Shown here: positions 1 to 4,877 of the stretch, piece after piece | How the letters are laid out: each line of letters opens with the position of its first letter | How positions within the stretch are numbered: position 1 is the stretch's first letter | From: Alphaproteobacteria bacterium | Lineage (GTDB): Bacteria > Pseudomonadota > Alphaproteobacteria > Micropepsales > Micropepsaceae | Reading direction: 5' to 3' | Assembly: GCA_947455695.1 (NCBI GenBank) | Contig: CANGRN010000065.1 | Span: 1 to 7,332 of the forward strand | DNA length: 7,332 nucleotides | Notes under the pieces: generated by a model | What the model was told of the DNA's origin: nothing | The model's database searches: none | The model's input: the letters and a program-made list of their open reading frames with translations, nothing else | Position numbers and translations under genes: made by a program

Positions 1-632
1 GGATGGGCCAGCGCAATGTTGCGCGCCTGTTCGAAGGCGACGAAAGCTTCGTCGTAACGGTCCAGCTTGAGCAGCACCGTGCCGCGGTTGAAGGCGGCGC
101 CGAAGCGGGCGGGGTTGAGCGCCAGCGCATTGGCGTAGCTGGCCAGCGCATCCTCGAACCGCTCCAGCAGCCACAGTGCGGTGCCGCGGCGGAACCAGGC
201 CTCGTCATAGCCGGGCGCGCTCCCGAGCAGTTGCTCATAGGCGGCGAGCGCGGTGTCGAACGCGCCCGATTCCAGAAACAGGTTGCCACGATACAAAAGG
301 CTGATGACATGGCCGGGCTTGATCGCCAACGCCTGGTCGAAATCGGCCAACGCCTCTTCCCGCCGGCCCAGGTCCTGCAGCGCCAAGCCGCGCTGGGCGC
401 GGATGCCGGCGTCGCCGGGTGCTTCCGCCACCAGAGGATCGAGGATCGCGAGCGCCTCGGCCGCGCGGCCCTGGCTCAGGCGGATTTCGCCGATCATGGT
501 GCGCGCCGCAAGATCGGTGCGATGCAGTTCGAGGATGCGGCGGCAGAGCCTTTCCGCTTCATCCCACTGCCCCGCTGCGTACAGCTTCCCCGCCGTGGCG
601 CGCAGCTTTTCAATCTTGAGGGCGTTGCTCAT
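1..632 (-). CDS. Tetratricopeptide-repeat (TPR) protein, N-terminal part, runs off the left edge
   Basis: The frame opens with ATG at 632 (MSNALKIEKL...) and stays open for 210 codons to the window edge, so the C-terminus is missing. Six consecutive 34-residue TPR units are visible from about residue 11 onward, with the usual pattern: G/L/Y in helix A, A at helix B position 20 (for example REEALADFDQALAIKP near 91-106 and RFEDALASYANALALNP near 158-174) and a closing P. TPR arrays are protein-protein interaction scaffolds. No signal peptide or membrane segment is seen, so the visible part is probably cytoplasmic. The gene begins 42 nt after the oxygenase stop. The ribosome site is weak (GGGGCCGG abuts the ATG), but no better start exists. 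In related bacteria such TPR arrays may stand alone or precede a catalytic domain such as a SPINDLY/OGT-like glycosyltransferase or a 2OG oxygenase. Which applies here cannot be seen. TPR identity is secure; function is unknown. Confidence 0.9.
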   Translation of the reverse strand, partial: MSNALKIEKLRATAGKLYAAGQWDEAERLCRRILELHRTDLAARTMIGEIRLSQGRAAEALAILDPLVAEAPGDAGIRAQRGLALQDLGRREEALADFDQALAIKPGHVISLLYRGNLFLESGAFDTALAAYEQLLGSAPGYDEAWFRRGTALWLLERFEDALASYANALALNPARFGAAFNRGTVLLKLDRYDEAFVAFEQARNIALAH

Positions 633-643
633 CCGGCCCCGTG

Positions 644-662
644 CAACAGACGCAAGCTGTTG
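644..662 (-). repeat. Short inverted repeat between oxygenase and TPR genes
   Basis: CAACAG and CTGTTG form a perfect 6-bp inverted repeat separated by 7 nt, lying 12 nt upstream of the TPR ATG. No T-run follows on either strand, so it does not look like an intrinsic terminator. It could be a small 5'-UTR hairpin or an operator half-site pair, or chance: a 6-bp palindrome is not rare. Confidence 0.3.
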
Positions 663-668
663 ATTATA
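663..668 (-). promoter_or_regulatory. Candidate -10 box (TATAAT) for the TPR gene
   Basis: A perfect TATAAT reads on the minus strand just after the oxygenase stop codon, placing a start point near 656 and a leader of about 24 nt before the TPR ATG. The surrounding AT-rich patch stands out in this GC-rich window. No convincing -35 box is found at 16-18 nt spacing (best is CTGATT at 15 nt, 3 of 6 matches) and there is no extended -10 TGn, so this is a weak candidate. Confidence 0.25.
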
Positions 669-674
669 TTACAG

Positions 675-1295
675 TTATTCCAAAATCAGCTTGGCGTTGA
701 AAGCGATGCAAAGCCGCTCCCCCTCGCCCTGGAAGGCCGATACCGAATGCTCCAGCCAGGAGGGAAACAGGTACATGTCGCCGGGAACGGGCGCAACGCG
801 GTGGCGGTTCACCTGATAAGGCAGCTGGATCATGGTGGCGCGGGGGCGCGGATCGTAAAAGGAAATCTTGCCGGTATCGCCCGGCGCCAGCGCCGACGGC
901 GGCGCGCTGACATAATAGACGCCGCTGACATTGGCGCCCGGATGCACATGCAAGCCCTGGGTGTGGCCCGCTTTGTACGACACCGCCCAGCCCCAGAGAA
1001 TGAAGTCCACCTTTGCGGGTGGGCGCTGCAGCTCCTGACGCATCACATGGCTGGCATATTCCTGCACCGCCTGGAGGATATGCGGCTTGAGCGCATTGAT
1101 GCCGGGATTGTCGCGCTGGAACAGGTCCTCCTTGGTCTGGAAACCGCCCTCGGTCGTCGTGCCGGTGGTGTTGTTTGGTTCGCTCGCCGCGATCTGCGCC
1201 ACCAGCGCGGACAGCTGCTGGTTGACCTCCTCCATGCCGTCCAGATGACGGTTCAGTATGGTGGTGGGGAAAATCGAGATCAGCCGGTCGGTCAC
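675..1295 (-). CDS. Alternative reading: separate 2OG-Fe(II) oxygenase from an internal GTG start
   Basis: GTG at 1295 would give a 206-residue protein beginning VTDRLISIFPTTILNRHLDG. That is where free-standing TIGR02466/PF13759 proteins normally begin and about their usual length. AAAGG lies 6 nt upstream, a good ribosome site for this GC-rich context. The family is predicted to be Fe(II)- and 2-oxoglutarate-dependent; candidate metal ligands are the HVH motif and the distal His of WLEH, with an Arg 11 residues later. It is in the same frame as the hydrolase with no stop between, so either the two domains are made as one chain, or internal initiation also yields the oxygenase alone, or a stop has been lost by mutation or sequencing error. 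This entry overlaps the fused call on purpose and is the alternative, not an additional gene. Confidence 0.5.
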   Translation of the reverse strand: MTDRLISIFPTTILNRHLDGMEEVNQQLSALVAQIAASEPNNTTGTTTEGGFQTKEDLFQRDNPGINALKPHILQAVQEYASHVMRQELQRPPAKVDFILWGWAVSYKAGHTQGLHVHPGANVSGVYYVSAPPSALAPGDTGKISFYDPRPRATMIQLPYQVNRHRVAPVPGDMYLFPSWLEHSVSAFQGEGERLCIAFNAKLILE

Positions 1296-2117
1296 GAGGA
1301 GCCTTTGTCTTTTGCGGGTCTTGTCATTGGTGCCCGATGATAGGGCAAGAATACGGGTTTTGCAGCCGTCGCTTAAATCCGGCTTGGTGAGAAAGGCAAG
1401 GACCATGGCATTGAAGTCCTCGGCAAAGCGCTGGTGGATATTGTGCTTGCCGTCGGGGAATATGTGCAGGTGCGAGCCGGCGATGCCGCGATGGATGGCC
1501 TGCGGGTGCAGGCCCGGGACCAGCGGGTCCCTGGCGCCGTGCAGCACCAGGGTGGGGCATGTCACCTGGGCCAGCAGGCCGGCATAGAGATCGCCGCCGG
1601 CGTTGAACAAGGCTTCCTGGCCGGCGACATAACGGTCCCACAGATCGTCCAGTTCATCGCCATACACAGCGCGCATCGCCTGGGCGGCGCGCGGCGACCA
1701 GGCCGAAATCTTGCGGATATCGTTGAGGGCGGCAATTTCCTCCGCCGTCAGGAAGGACTGGCCGCCGAACACCACCAGCCTGGACACGCGTTCGGGACAG
1801 GTGGCGGCCATGATGGTGGCGATATTGGCGCCGTCGCTCCAGCCGATGGCGGCGAAGCGGTCATGCCCCAGCGCCGTCATCAGTGCGAACATGTCGCCGG
1901 CATCCCGGTGGTAGAAATCGGGTGGAAATTCGCGCGGCGGCGGTCGCGATTTGCCATAGCCGCGCGGGTCCGGCGCAATCACGTCGAAACGGCGCGCGGC
2001 AAACCATTCGATCTGTGCCGCAAAATCGCCCGCACCGGTGCCCAGCGCACCGGGGATCAGCAGAAGCGGCACGCCCTGCCCGGCCCGCTCGAAATGCAGC
2101 GCAGGACGGTCCGGCAC
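675..2117 (-). CDS. Alpha/beta hydrolase (valacyclovir hydrolase/BPHL-like) joined in frame to a 2OG-Fe(II) oxygenase
   Basis: This is a 480-residue frame starting with GTG at 2117, 2 nt after the dehydrogenase stop (TGATAGTG). Upstream in-frame codons only shadow the dehydrogenase. Residues 1-247 are a complete alpha/beta hydrolase: IPGALGTG oxyanion region near 21-28, DPRGYGKSRPP at 50-60, nucleophile elbow GWSDG (Ser94), HGARDPLVP with Asp197, and DGKHNIH with His225. The pattern closely follows human biphenyl hydrolase-like protein (BPHL), a serine esterase acting on amino-acid esters and related substrates. Residues 248-274 are a polar, basic linker with unusual codons. Residues 275-480 match the TIGR02466/PF13759 2OG-Fe(II) oxygenase family: HVHPG at 390-394, SGVYYV, FYDPR at 420-424, FPSWLEH with His457, then Arg468 as the likely 2-oxoglutarate contact. 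No signal peptide is seen, so it is probably cytoplasmic. Both domains look intact. Substrates are unknown. Whether it is one fusion protein or two genes with a lost stop is open. Confidence 0.85.
   Translation of the reverse strand: MPDRPALHFERAGQGVPLLLIPGALGTGAGDFAAQIEWFAARRFDVIAPDPRGYGKSRPPPREFPPDFYHRDAGDMFALMTALGHDRFAAIGWSDGANIATIMAATCPERVSRLVVFGGQSFLTAEEIAALNDIRKISAWSPRAAQAMRAVYGDELDDLWDRYVAGQEALFNAGGDLYAGLLAQVTCPTLVLHGARDPLVPGLHPQAIHRGIAGSHLHIFPDGKHNIHQRFAEDFNAMVLAFLTKPDLSDGCKTRILALSSGTNDKTRKRQRLLVTDRLISIFPTTILNRHLDGMEEVNQQLSALVAQIAASEPNNTTGTTTEGGFQTKEDLFQRDNPGINALKPHILQAVQEYASHVMRQELQRPPAKVDFILWGWAVSYKAGHTQGLHVHPGANVSGVYYVSAPPSALAPGDTGKISFYDPRPRATMIQLPYQVNRHRVAPVPGDMYLFPSWLEHSVSAFQGEGERLCIAFNAKLILE
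1293..1306 (-). promoter_or_regulatory. Internal ribosome site and GTG before the oxygenase domain
   Basis: AAAGG at 1306-1302, a 6-nt spacer CTCCTC, then GTG at 1295-1293. The spacing is right for translation initiation and coincides with the family's usual N-terminus, which supports independent translation of the oxygenase domain. Confidence 0.45.
1296..1376 (-). other. Linker that resembles a degenerate intergenic spacer
   Basis: These 27 codons separate the two enzymatic domains. About 52% of bases are G/C and only 16 of 27 codons end in G or C, low against the flanking domains. Codons rare in such genomes cluster here: TTA, CTA, TCA, AGA, AGG, CGT, CTT, ATT and two AAA. The first codon, TTA directly after KPD, is one substitution from TAA, and removing one T from the TTT run gives GAT TAA, ending the hydrolase exactly where BPHL-type proteins end. 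No fold or motif is recognised in the translated peptide. Confidence 0.6.
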
Positions 2118-2119
2118 TA

Positions 2120-4222
2120 TCAGCGCTGCTTGGGCAAAGCGAAGACATAGACCGCCTGACCGGTCTGGGAACGGTGCACTTCCTGCAGCATGGTGCTGGG
2201 CTTCTGCACCGGGCTGCCGCCCTGGGTGCCGGTGGTGACGGCAACAAACTGTTCGCCGCCCACGCTGAAGGTGATGGGGAAGCCCTGAACGCCAGTGCCC
2301 AGCCGCGTATCCCACAAGGTCTTGCCGGTCCTGACATCGAAGGCTTTGAACACCCGGTCGAAGTCGCCGACAAAGCCGACGCCGCCGGCGGTGGAGATGA
2401 TGCTGGTTAGGAAGGGCGCGCGCTGCTGCCATGTCCAAAGGGGCTTCAGGGTGCGCGCTTCATAGGCCGAGATGCGGCCCAGATTGCCGTTGCTGCCCGG
2501 CATTTCATAGAATTGCTGGCCGCCGGCGCCGTACATGGCGCAGGTCTGGCTCAGCGGCACCAGGAAAATATCCTCCGGCTGGAAATAGCTGGTCGCGGGC
2601 CAGTCATGGCCGCCTTCGGGACTGGGGCAGGACGCGATCGGTGTGCCGGGCTTCTGGTGGATGATGTCGTCGCGATAGGTCGGACGCCCCGTCTTCTTGT
2701 CGAACTTGACCCAGACATTCTGGAAAACCGTCTGCGCCAGATCCAGGAACCTGCCGTTGGTGCGATCCAGCTTCCACAGAATGCCGGTCTTGCCCACTTC
2801 CAGCACGATCTTCTGGTCGCCATGATCGATCAGAACCCGCTCATAGACTTCATCCAGGTCCAGGGATTCGCCCGGCGCGTTCTGGTAATACCATTGCAAC
2901 TTGCCGGTATCGGGATTGAGCGCCAGCGTCGAGTTGGAAAACAGCGCATCGCCATCGGTGCCGCGTTCGTCGCGGCGCGAGGGCTTGGCCTGGCCGGTGC
3001 CCCAATAGGTCAGGTTCAGTTCGGGATCATAGGAGCCGGTGATCCAGGCATCGGCGCCCGCGCGCTTGTCGTCGGGCAGATTGCCCCATGTGTTGCCGCC
3101 CAGGGTTCCCTTGTCGGCAACGGTCAGCGTCTTCCACAGCAGCTTGCCGTTGGCTGTGTCGTAAGCGGCAATCCAGCAATGGTCCTGCACTGAAAGATCG
3201 TCGCAGCGGGTCAGCCCGACCAGCAGCTTGCCCTTGATGACGGTCATGCCGCCGACCTTGTCGTCCTTGTAGCTGGAAATCTTGGTCGCCCAGACTTCCT
3301 TGCCGGTGCGCGCGTCCAGTGCATGCACCGTGGCGCTGGTGGCGCCGTAGAACAGCAGGTTGCCGTACAGCGCCATGGTGCGCGTGGCGTTTTGCAGATT
3401 GTCCACCACCGGGCCGATGCGGTTCTCCCAGATCAGCTCGCCGGTCTTCGCATCCACCGCCTGCACCGTGTTGGTGCGGTTGTTGGACAGGAACATGGTG
3501 CCGTCATGCACCAGCGGATTGAATTGCTGACGCCCGCCCTCGTCCATCGCATAGACCCAGCGCAGCTGCAGGTTTGCGACGTTCGACGTGTTGATCTGCT
3601 TGAGACGGCTGAAGTCCCAGGCCTGGTAATTGCCCCGGTGCATCAGCCAGTCTTTTTCATCGGGATGGGTGAGCATCGCGTCGGTGACCGGCGTGTAGTT
3701 CTTCACCGTCCCACTCACCACCAGGCCCATCGGCATGGCAGGCGCACGGCGGCTGGCCGGCGCTGCTGCAACGGGCGCATCCAGAAGGCCGGCCGGCGTC
3801 TTGCCGGTGGCGAAACTGGCGATCGGCGTCTTGGCGGTGCCGTTGAAGGCGGCGGCGCCCGGGGCCGCACCATTGGCCTGGAAGATGAAGGCGGCGATCT
3901 GCTGATAGGTCTCTGCCGGCAGCGACCCGCCATTGCCCATGGGCATGGACGCCTTGATCACTTCATACAATTCATTGGCGCCGCGCTTGCCCCAACTGCT
4001 GATGAAGGGCGAACCCACCAGCGGCGGGGCTTCGCCGCCGCCCGCCAAAGTGCGGTTATGGCAGGAGGCGCAATTCTGCAGATAGGCGCCATGGCCGGCA
4101 GTGGCCTGGGAGGCGGTAAAGGGACCTGGCGCCTGCGAGGTGGCACTTTGCGTGCCCAGCGCCATCGCGCCGGCGGCTACCGCCACCAGCACGGCACCCA
4201 ACTTCAGAGTTTGGACCTTCAT
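2120..4222 (-). CDS. Quinohemoprotein dehydrogenase: N-terminal cytochrome c, C-terminal PQQ beta-propeller
   Basis: This 700-residue protein starts at ATG 4222, 8 nt after AGGA. ATG 4228 (two residues longer) sits too close to that site, and longer extensions shadow the CHRD gene. Residues 1 to about 31 are a Sec signal peptide ([20 protein letters not shown], then TQSATSQA). Residues 40-118 are a mono-heme cytochrome c with CASCH at 51-55 and likely Met ligand 93 or 95 (MPMGN). An Ala/Pro-rich linker runs to about 185. Residues 185-697 are a methanol/alcohol-dehydrogenase-like PQQ propeller with repeated AxDxxTGKxxW blades, for example at 299-311 and 627-637. By alignment by eye to methanol dehydrogenase, Trp393 stacks on PQQ, Asp455 is the catalytic base, Lys478 contacts PQQ and Cys532/Cys561 match a conserved disulfide. 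It should oxidise an alcohol or similar substrate in the periplasm and pass electrons via its heme. Oddities are the domain order, Gln411 at the Asn metal ligand, Asp457 forming D-x-D, and absence of the vicinal CC. Family is secure; substrate is unknown. Confidence 0.92.
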   Translation of the reverse strand: MKVQTLKLGAVLVAVAAGAMALGTQSATSQAPGPFTASQATAGHGAYLQNCASCHNRTLAGGGEAPPLVGSPFISSWGKRGANELYEVIKASMPMGNGGSLPAETYQQIAAFIFQANGAAPGAAAFNGTAKTPIASFATGKTPAGLLDAPVAAAPASRRAPAMPMGLVVSGTVKNYTPVTDAMLTHPDEKDWLMHRGNYQAWDFSRLKQINTSNVANLQLRWVYAMDEGGRQQFNPLVHDGTMFLSNNRTNTVQAVDAKTGELIWENRIGPVVDNLQNATRTMALYGNLLFYGATSATVHALDARTGKEVWATKISSYKDDKVGGMTVIKGKLLVGLTRCDDLSVQDHCWIAAYDTANGKLLWKTLTVADKGTLGGNTWGNLPDDKRAGADAWITGSYDPELNLTYWGTGQAKPSRRDERGTDGDALFSNSTLALNPDTGKLQWYYQNAPGESLDLDEVYERVLIDHGDQKIVLEVGKTGILWKLDRTNGRFLDLAQTVFQNVWVKFDKKTGRPTYRDDIIHQKPGTPIASCPSPEGGHDWPATSYFQPEDIFLVPLSQTCAMYGAGGQQFYEMPGSNGNLGRISAYEARTLKPLWTWQQRAPFLTSIISTAGGVGFVGDFDRVFKAFDVRTGKTLWDTRLGTGVQGFPITFSVGGEQFVAVTTGTQGGSPVQKPSTMLQEVHRSQTGQAVYVFALPKQR

Positions 4223-4228
4223 GGGCAT

Positions 4229-4234
4229 CTTCCT
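4229..4234 (-). promoter_or_regulatory. Ribosome site that decides the dehydrogenase start
   Basis: AGGAAG overlaps the TAG stop of the CHRD gene. AGGA lies 8 nt before ATG 4222 (MKVQTL) but only 2 nt before ATG 4228 (MPMKVQ), which favours the shorter start. The overlap with the upstream stop suggests coupled translation. Confidence 0.6.
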
Positions 4235-4739
4235 AGCGGGTGGGCGTATCGAGCTGCGGCAGGAACCATGGGCCCGCCTGGGGCACACCGGCAGCGGCAT
4301 CGAAATGCCTGGGCAGCAGCCAGCCCCAGAGATTGCCGGTGGGCGCCTTCTGGCTGTCGATCTGGATGTAAAGCTTGCCGGTGCGGAAAGCGGCGGCCTG
4401 TTTGGCATTCACCGTCAGGGTGCCCGACACGGTGCCGCTGTCGGCCGGGGATACGGTCAGATCCAGGCTCTCGGTGCCTGGTACGCCGATGGCCAGGCCC
4501 ACAATCAGATGCGCCCGGGTGGCGGGGGACGGCAGGCCGCCGAAACTGCCCGTGACGGTGAGGGTCTTGCCTTCCAGGGTGGCAGTGGCCTCGCCGCGGC
4601 CCAGCTTGTCCTTGTTGCTGGCCTGGTCCAGCGGCATGGGACCCAGATTGGCCACGTAGCTGTCCGCGGCCCAGGCGGGCCCGGTGAGCAGGATCGCCAG
4701 CGCGGGTGCCGCCAACAGGCGCAACATTTTCGATGTCAT
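4233..4739 (-). CDS. Secreted CHRD-domain protein
   Basis: This 168-residue protein starts at ATG 4739 with GAGGG 6 nt upstream. Residues 1 to about 24 are a signal peptide (Lys5-free core [16 protein letters not shown] cleavage motif before AD), so the product is exported, probably to the periplasm. The rest fits the CHRD domain (PF07452), named from chordin and common in secreted bacterial proteins. Visible marks are [21 protein letters not shown] at about 49-69 in two strands, SPATRAH with His77, [10 protein letters not shown] at 101-110, an [11 protein letters not shown] strand at 117-127 and the closing [10 protein letters not shown] at 133-142. The biochemical role of bacterial CHRD domains is poorly defined and no catalytic residues are assigned. 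The stop is 10 nt before the dehydrogenase start with the next ribosome site overlapping it, so the two are almost certainly co-translated. An accessory or structural partner role for the quinohemoprotein is inference. The C-terminal tail after 145 is Pro-rich and without a motif. Confidence 0.88.
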   Translation of the reverse strand: MTSKMLRLLAAPALAILLTGPAWAADSYVANLGPMPLDQASNKDKLGRGEATATLEGKTLTVTGSFGGLPSPATRAHLIVGLAIGVPGTESLDLTVSPADSGTVSGTLTVNAKQAAAFRTGKLYIQIDSQKAPTGNLWGWLLPRHFDAAAGVPQAGPWFLPQLDTPTR

Positions 4740-4745
4740 GGACGA

Positions 4746-4750
4746 CCCTC
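4746..4750 (-). promoter_or_regulatory. Ribosome binding site of the CHRD gene
   Basis: GAGGG, within GGAAGAGGG, lies 6 nt upstream of ATG 4739. This is the clearest Shine-Dalgarno in the window and fits the first gene of an operon. Confidence 0.65.
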
Positions 4751-4765
4751 TTCCAGCCGGGAGGA

Positions 4766-4794
4766 AGTCTGTCCCAGCTTGGCGCCGCGTTCAA
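4766..4794 (-). promoter_or_regulatory. Weak candidate promoter for the CHRD-dehydrogenase operon
   Basis: TTGAAC at 4794-4789 and CAGACT at 4771-4766 are 17 nt apart, with 4 of 6 and 3 of 6 matches to the sigma-70 consensus. The position is right: downstream of the receptor terminator and upstream of the CHRD ribosome site. The matches are too weak to be convincing. No clear operator or riboswitch structure is seen elsewhere in the 138-nt spacer 4740-4877. Confidence 0.2.
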
Positions 4795-4820
4795 TTGCGG
4801 CGGCGCGCCTCCTGCGGCCC

Positions 4821-4859
4821 AAAAAGATAATGGCGGCCACCCGTCAGGATGGCCGCCAT
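4821..4859 (-). terminator. Intrinsic terminator after the TonB-dependent receptor
   Basis: On the minus strand ATGGCGGCCA and TGGCCGCCAT form a perfect 10-bp stem (4859-4850 with 4839-4830) around a 10-nt loop, followed by TATCTTTTT. It begins 18 nt after the receptor stop codon. Stem strength and T-run make this a textbook Rho-independent terminator, separating the receptor from the downstream operon. Confidence 0.88.
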
Positions 4860-4877
4860 CAATCTGCAGATCACAGA

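Noticed and set aside
3..1340. A 445-codon open frame on the plus strand
   Set aside because: It lies antisense to the TPR and oxygenase domains. The peptide is rich in Arg, Gly and Ala with no domain, and such mirror frames are expected opposite GC-rich genes.
1434..2150. A 238-codon open frame on the plus strand opposite the hydrolase
   Set aside because: The complementary strand encodes an intact alpha/beta hydrolase with its full triad, and this frame has no recognisable motif.
2118..2438. N-terminal extension of the hydrolase frame upstream of GTG 2117
   Set aside because: It overlaps the well-conserved end of the dehydrogenase in another frame. The translation is Arg/His/Cys-rich, and BPHL homology begins right after GTG 2117.
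2513..3193. A 226-codon open frame on the plus strand opposite the PQQ propeller
   Set aside because: It is a mirror of conserved propeller repeats with no independent coding sign.
4226..4228. ATG 4228 as the dehydrogenase start
   Set aside because: It is only 2 nt from AGGA, too close for efficient initiation; ATG 4222 has 8 nt spacing.
4223..4408. N-terminal extension of the dehydrogenase frame into the CHRD gene
   Set aside because: The extension is Pro/Arg-rich shadow sequence. A ribosome site and a proper signal peptide support ATG 4222.
3323..4555. A 410-codon open frame on the plus strand
   Set aside because: It is antisense to the cytochrome c-PQQ gene and part of the CHRD gene. 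The His/Arg/Gly-rich translation shows no fold, while the opposite strand has clear domains.
4219..4794. A second minus-strand frame overlapping the CHRD gene
   Set aside because: It is low in hydrophobic structure and rich in Gly/His/Arg. The CHRD frame has a signal peptide, domain and ribosome site.
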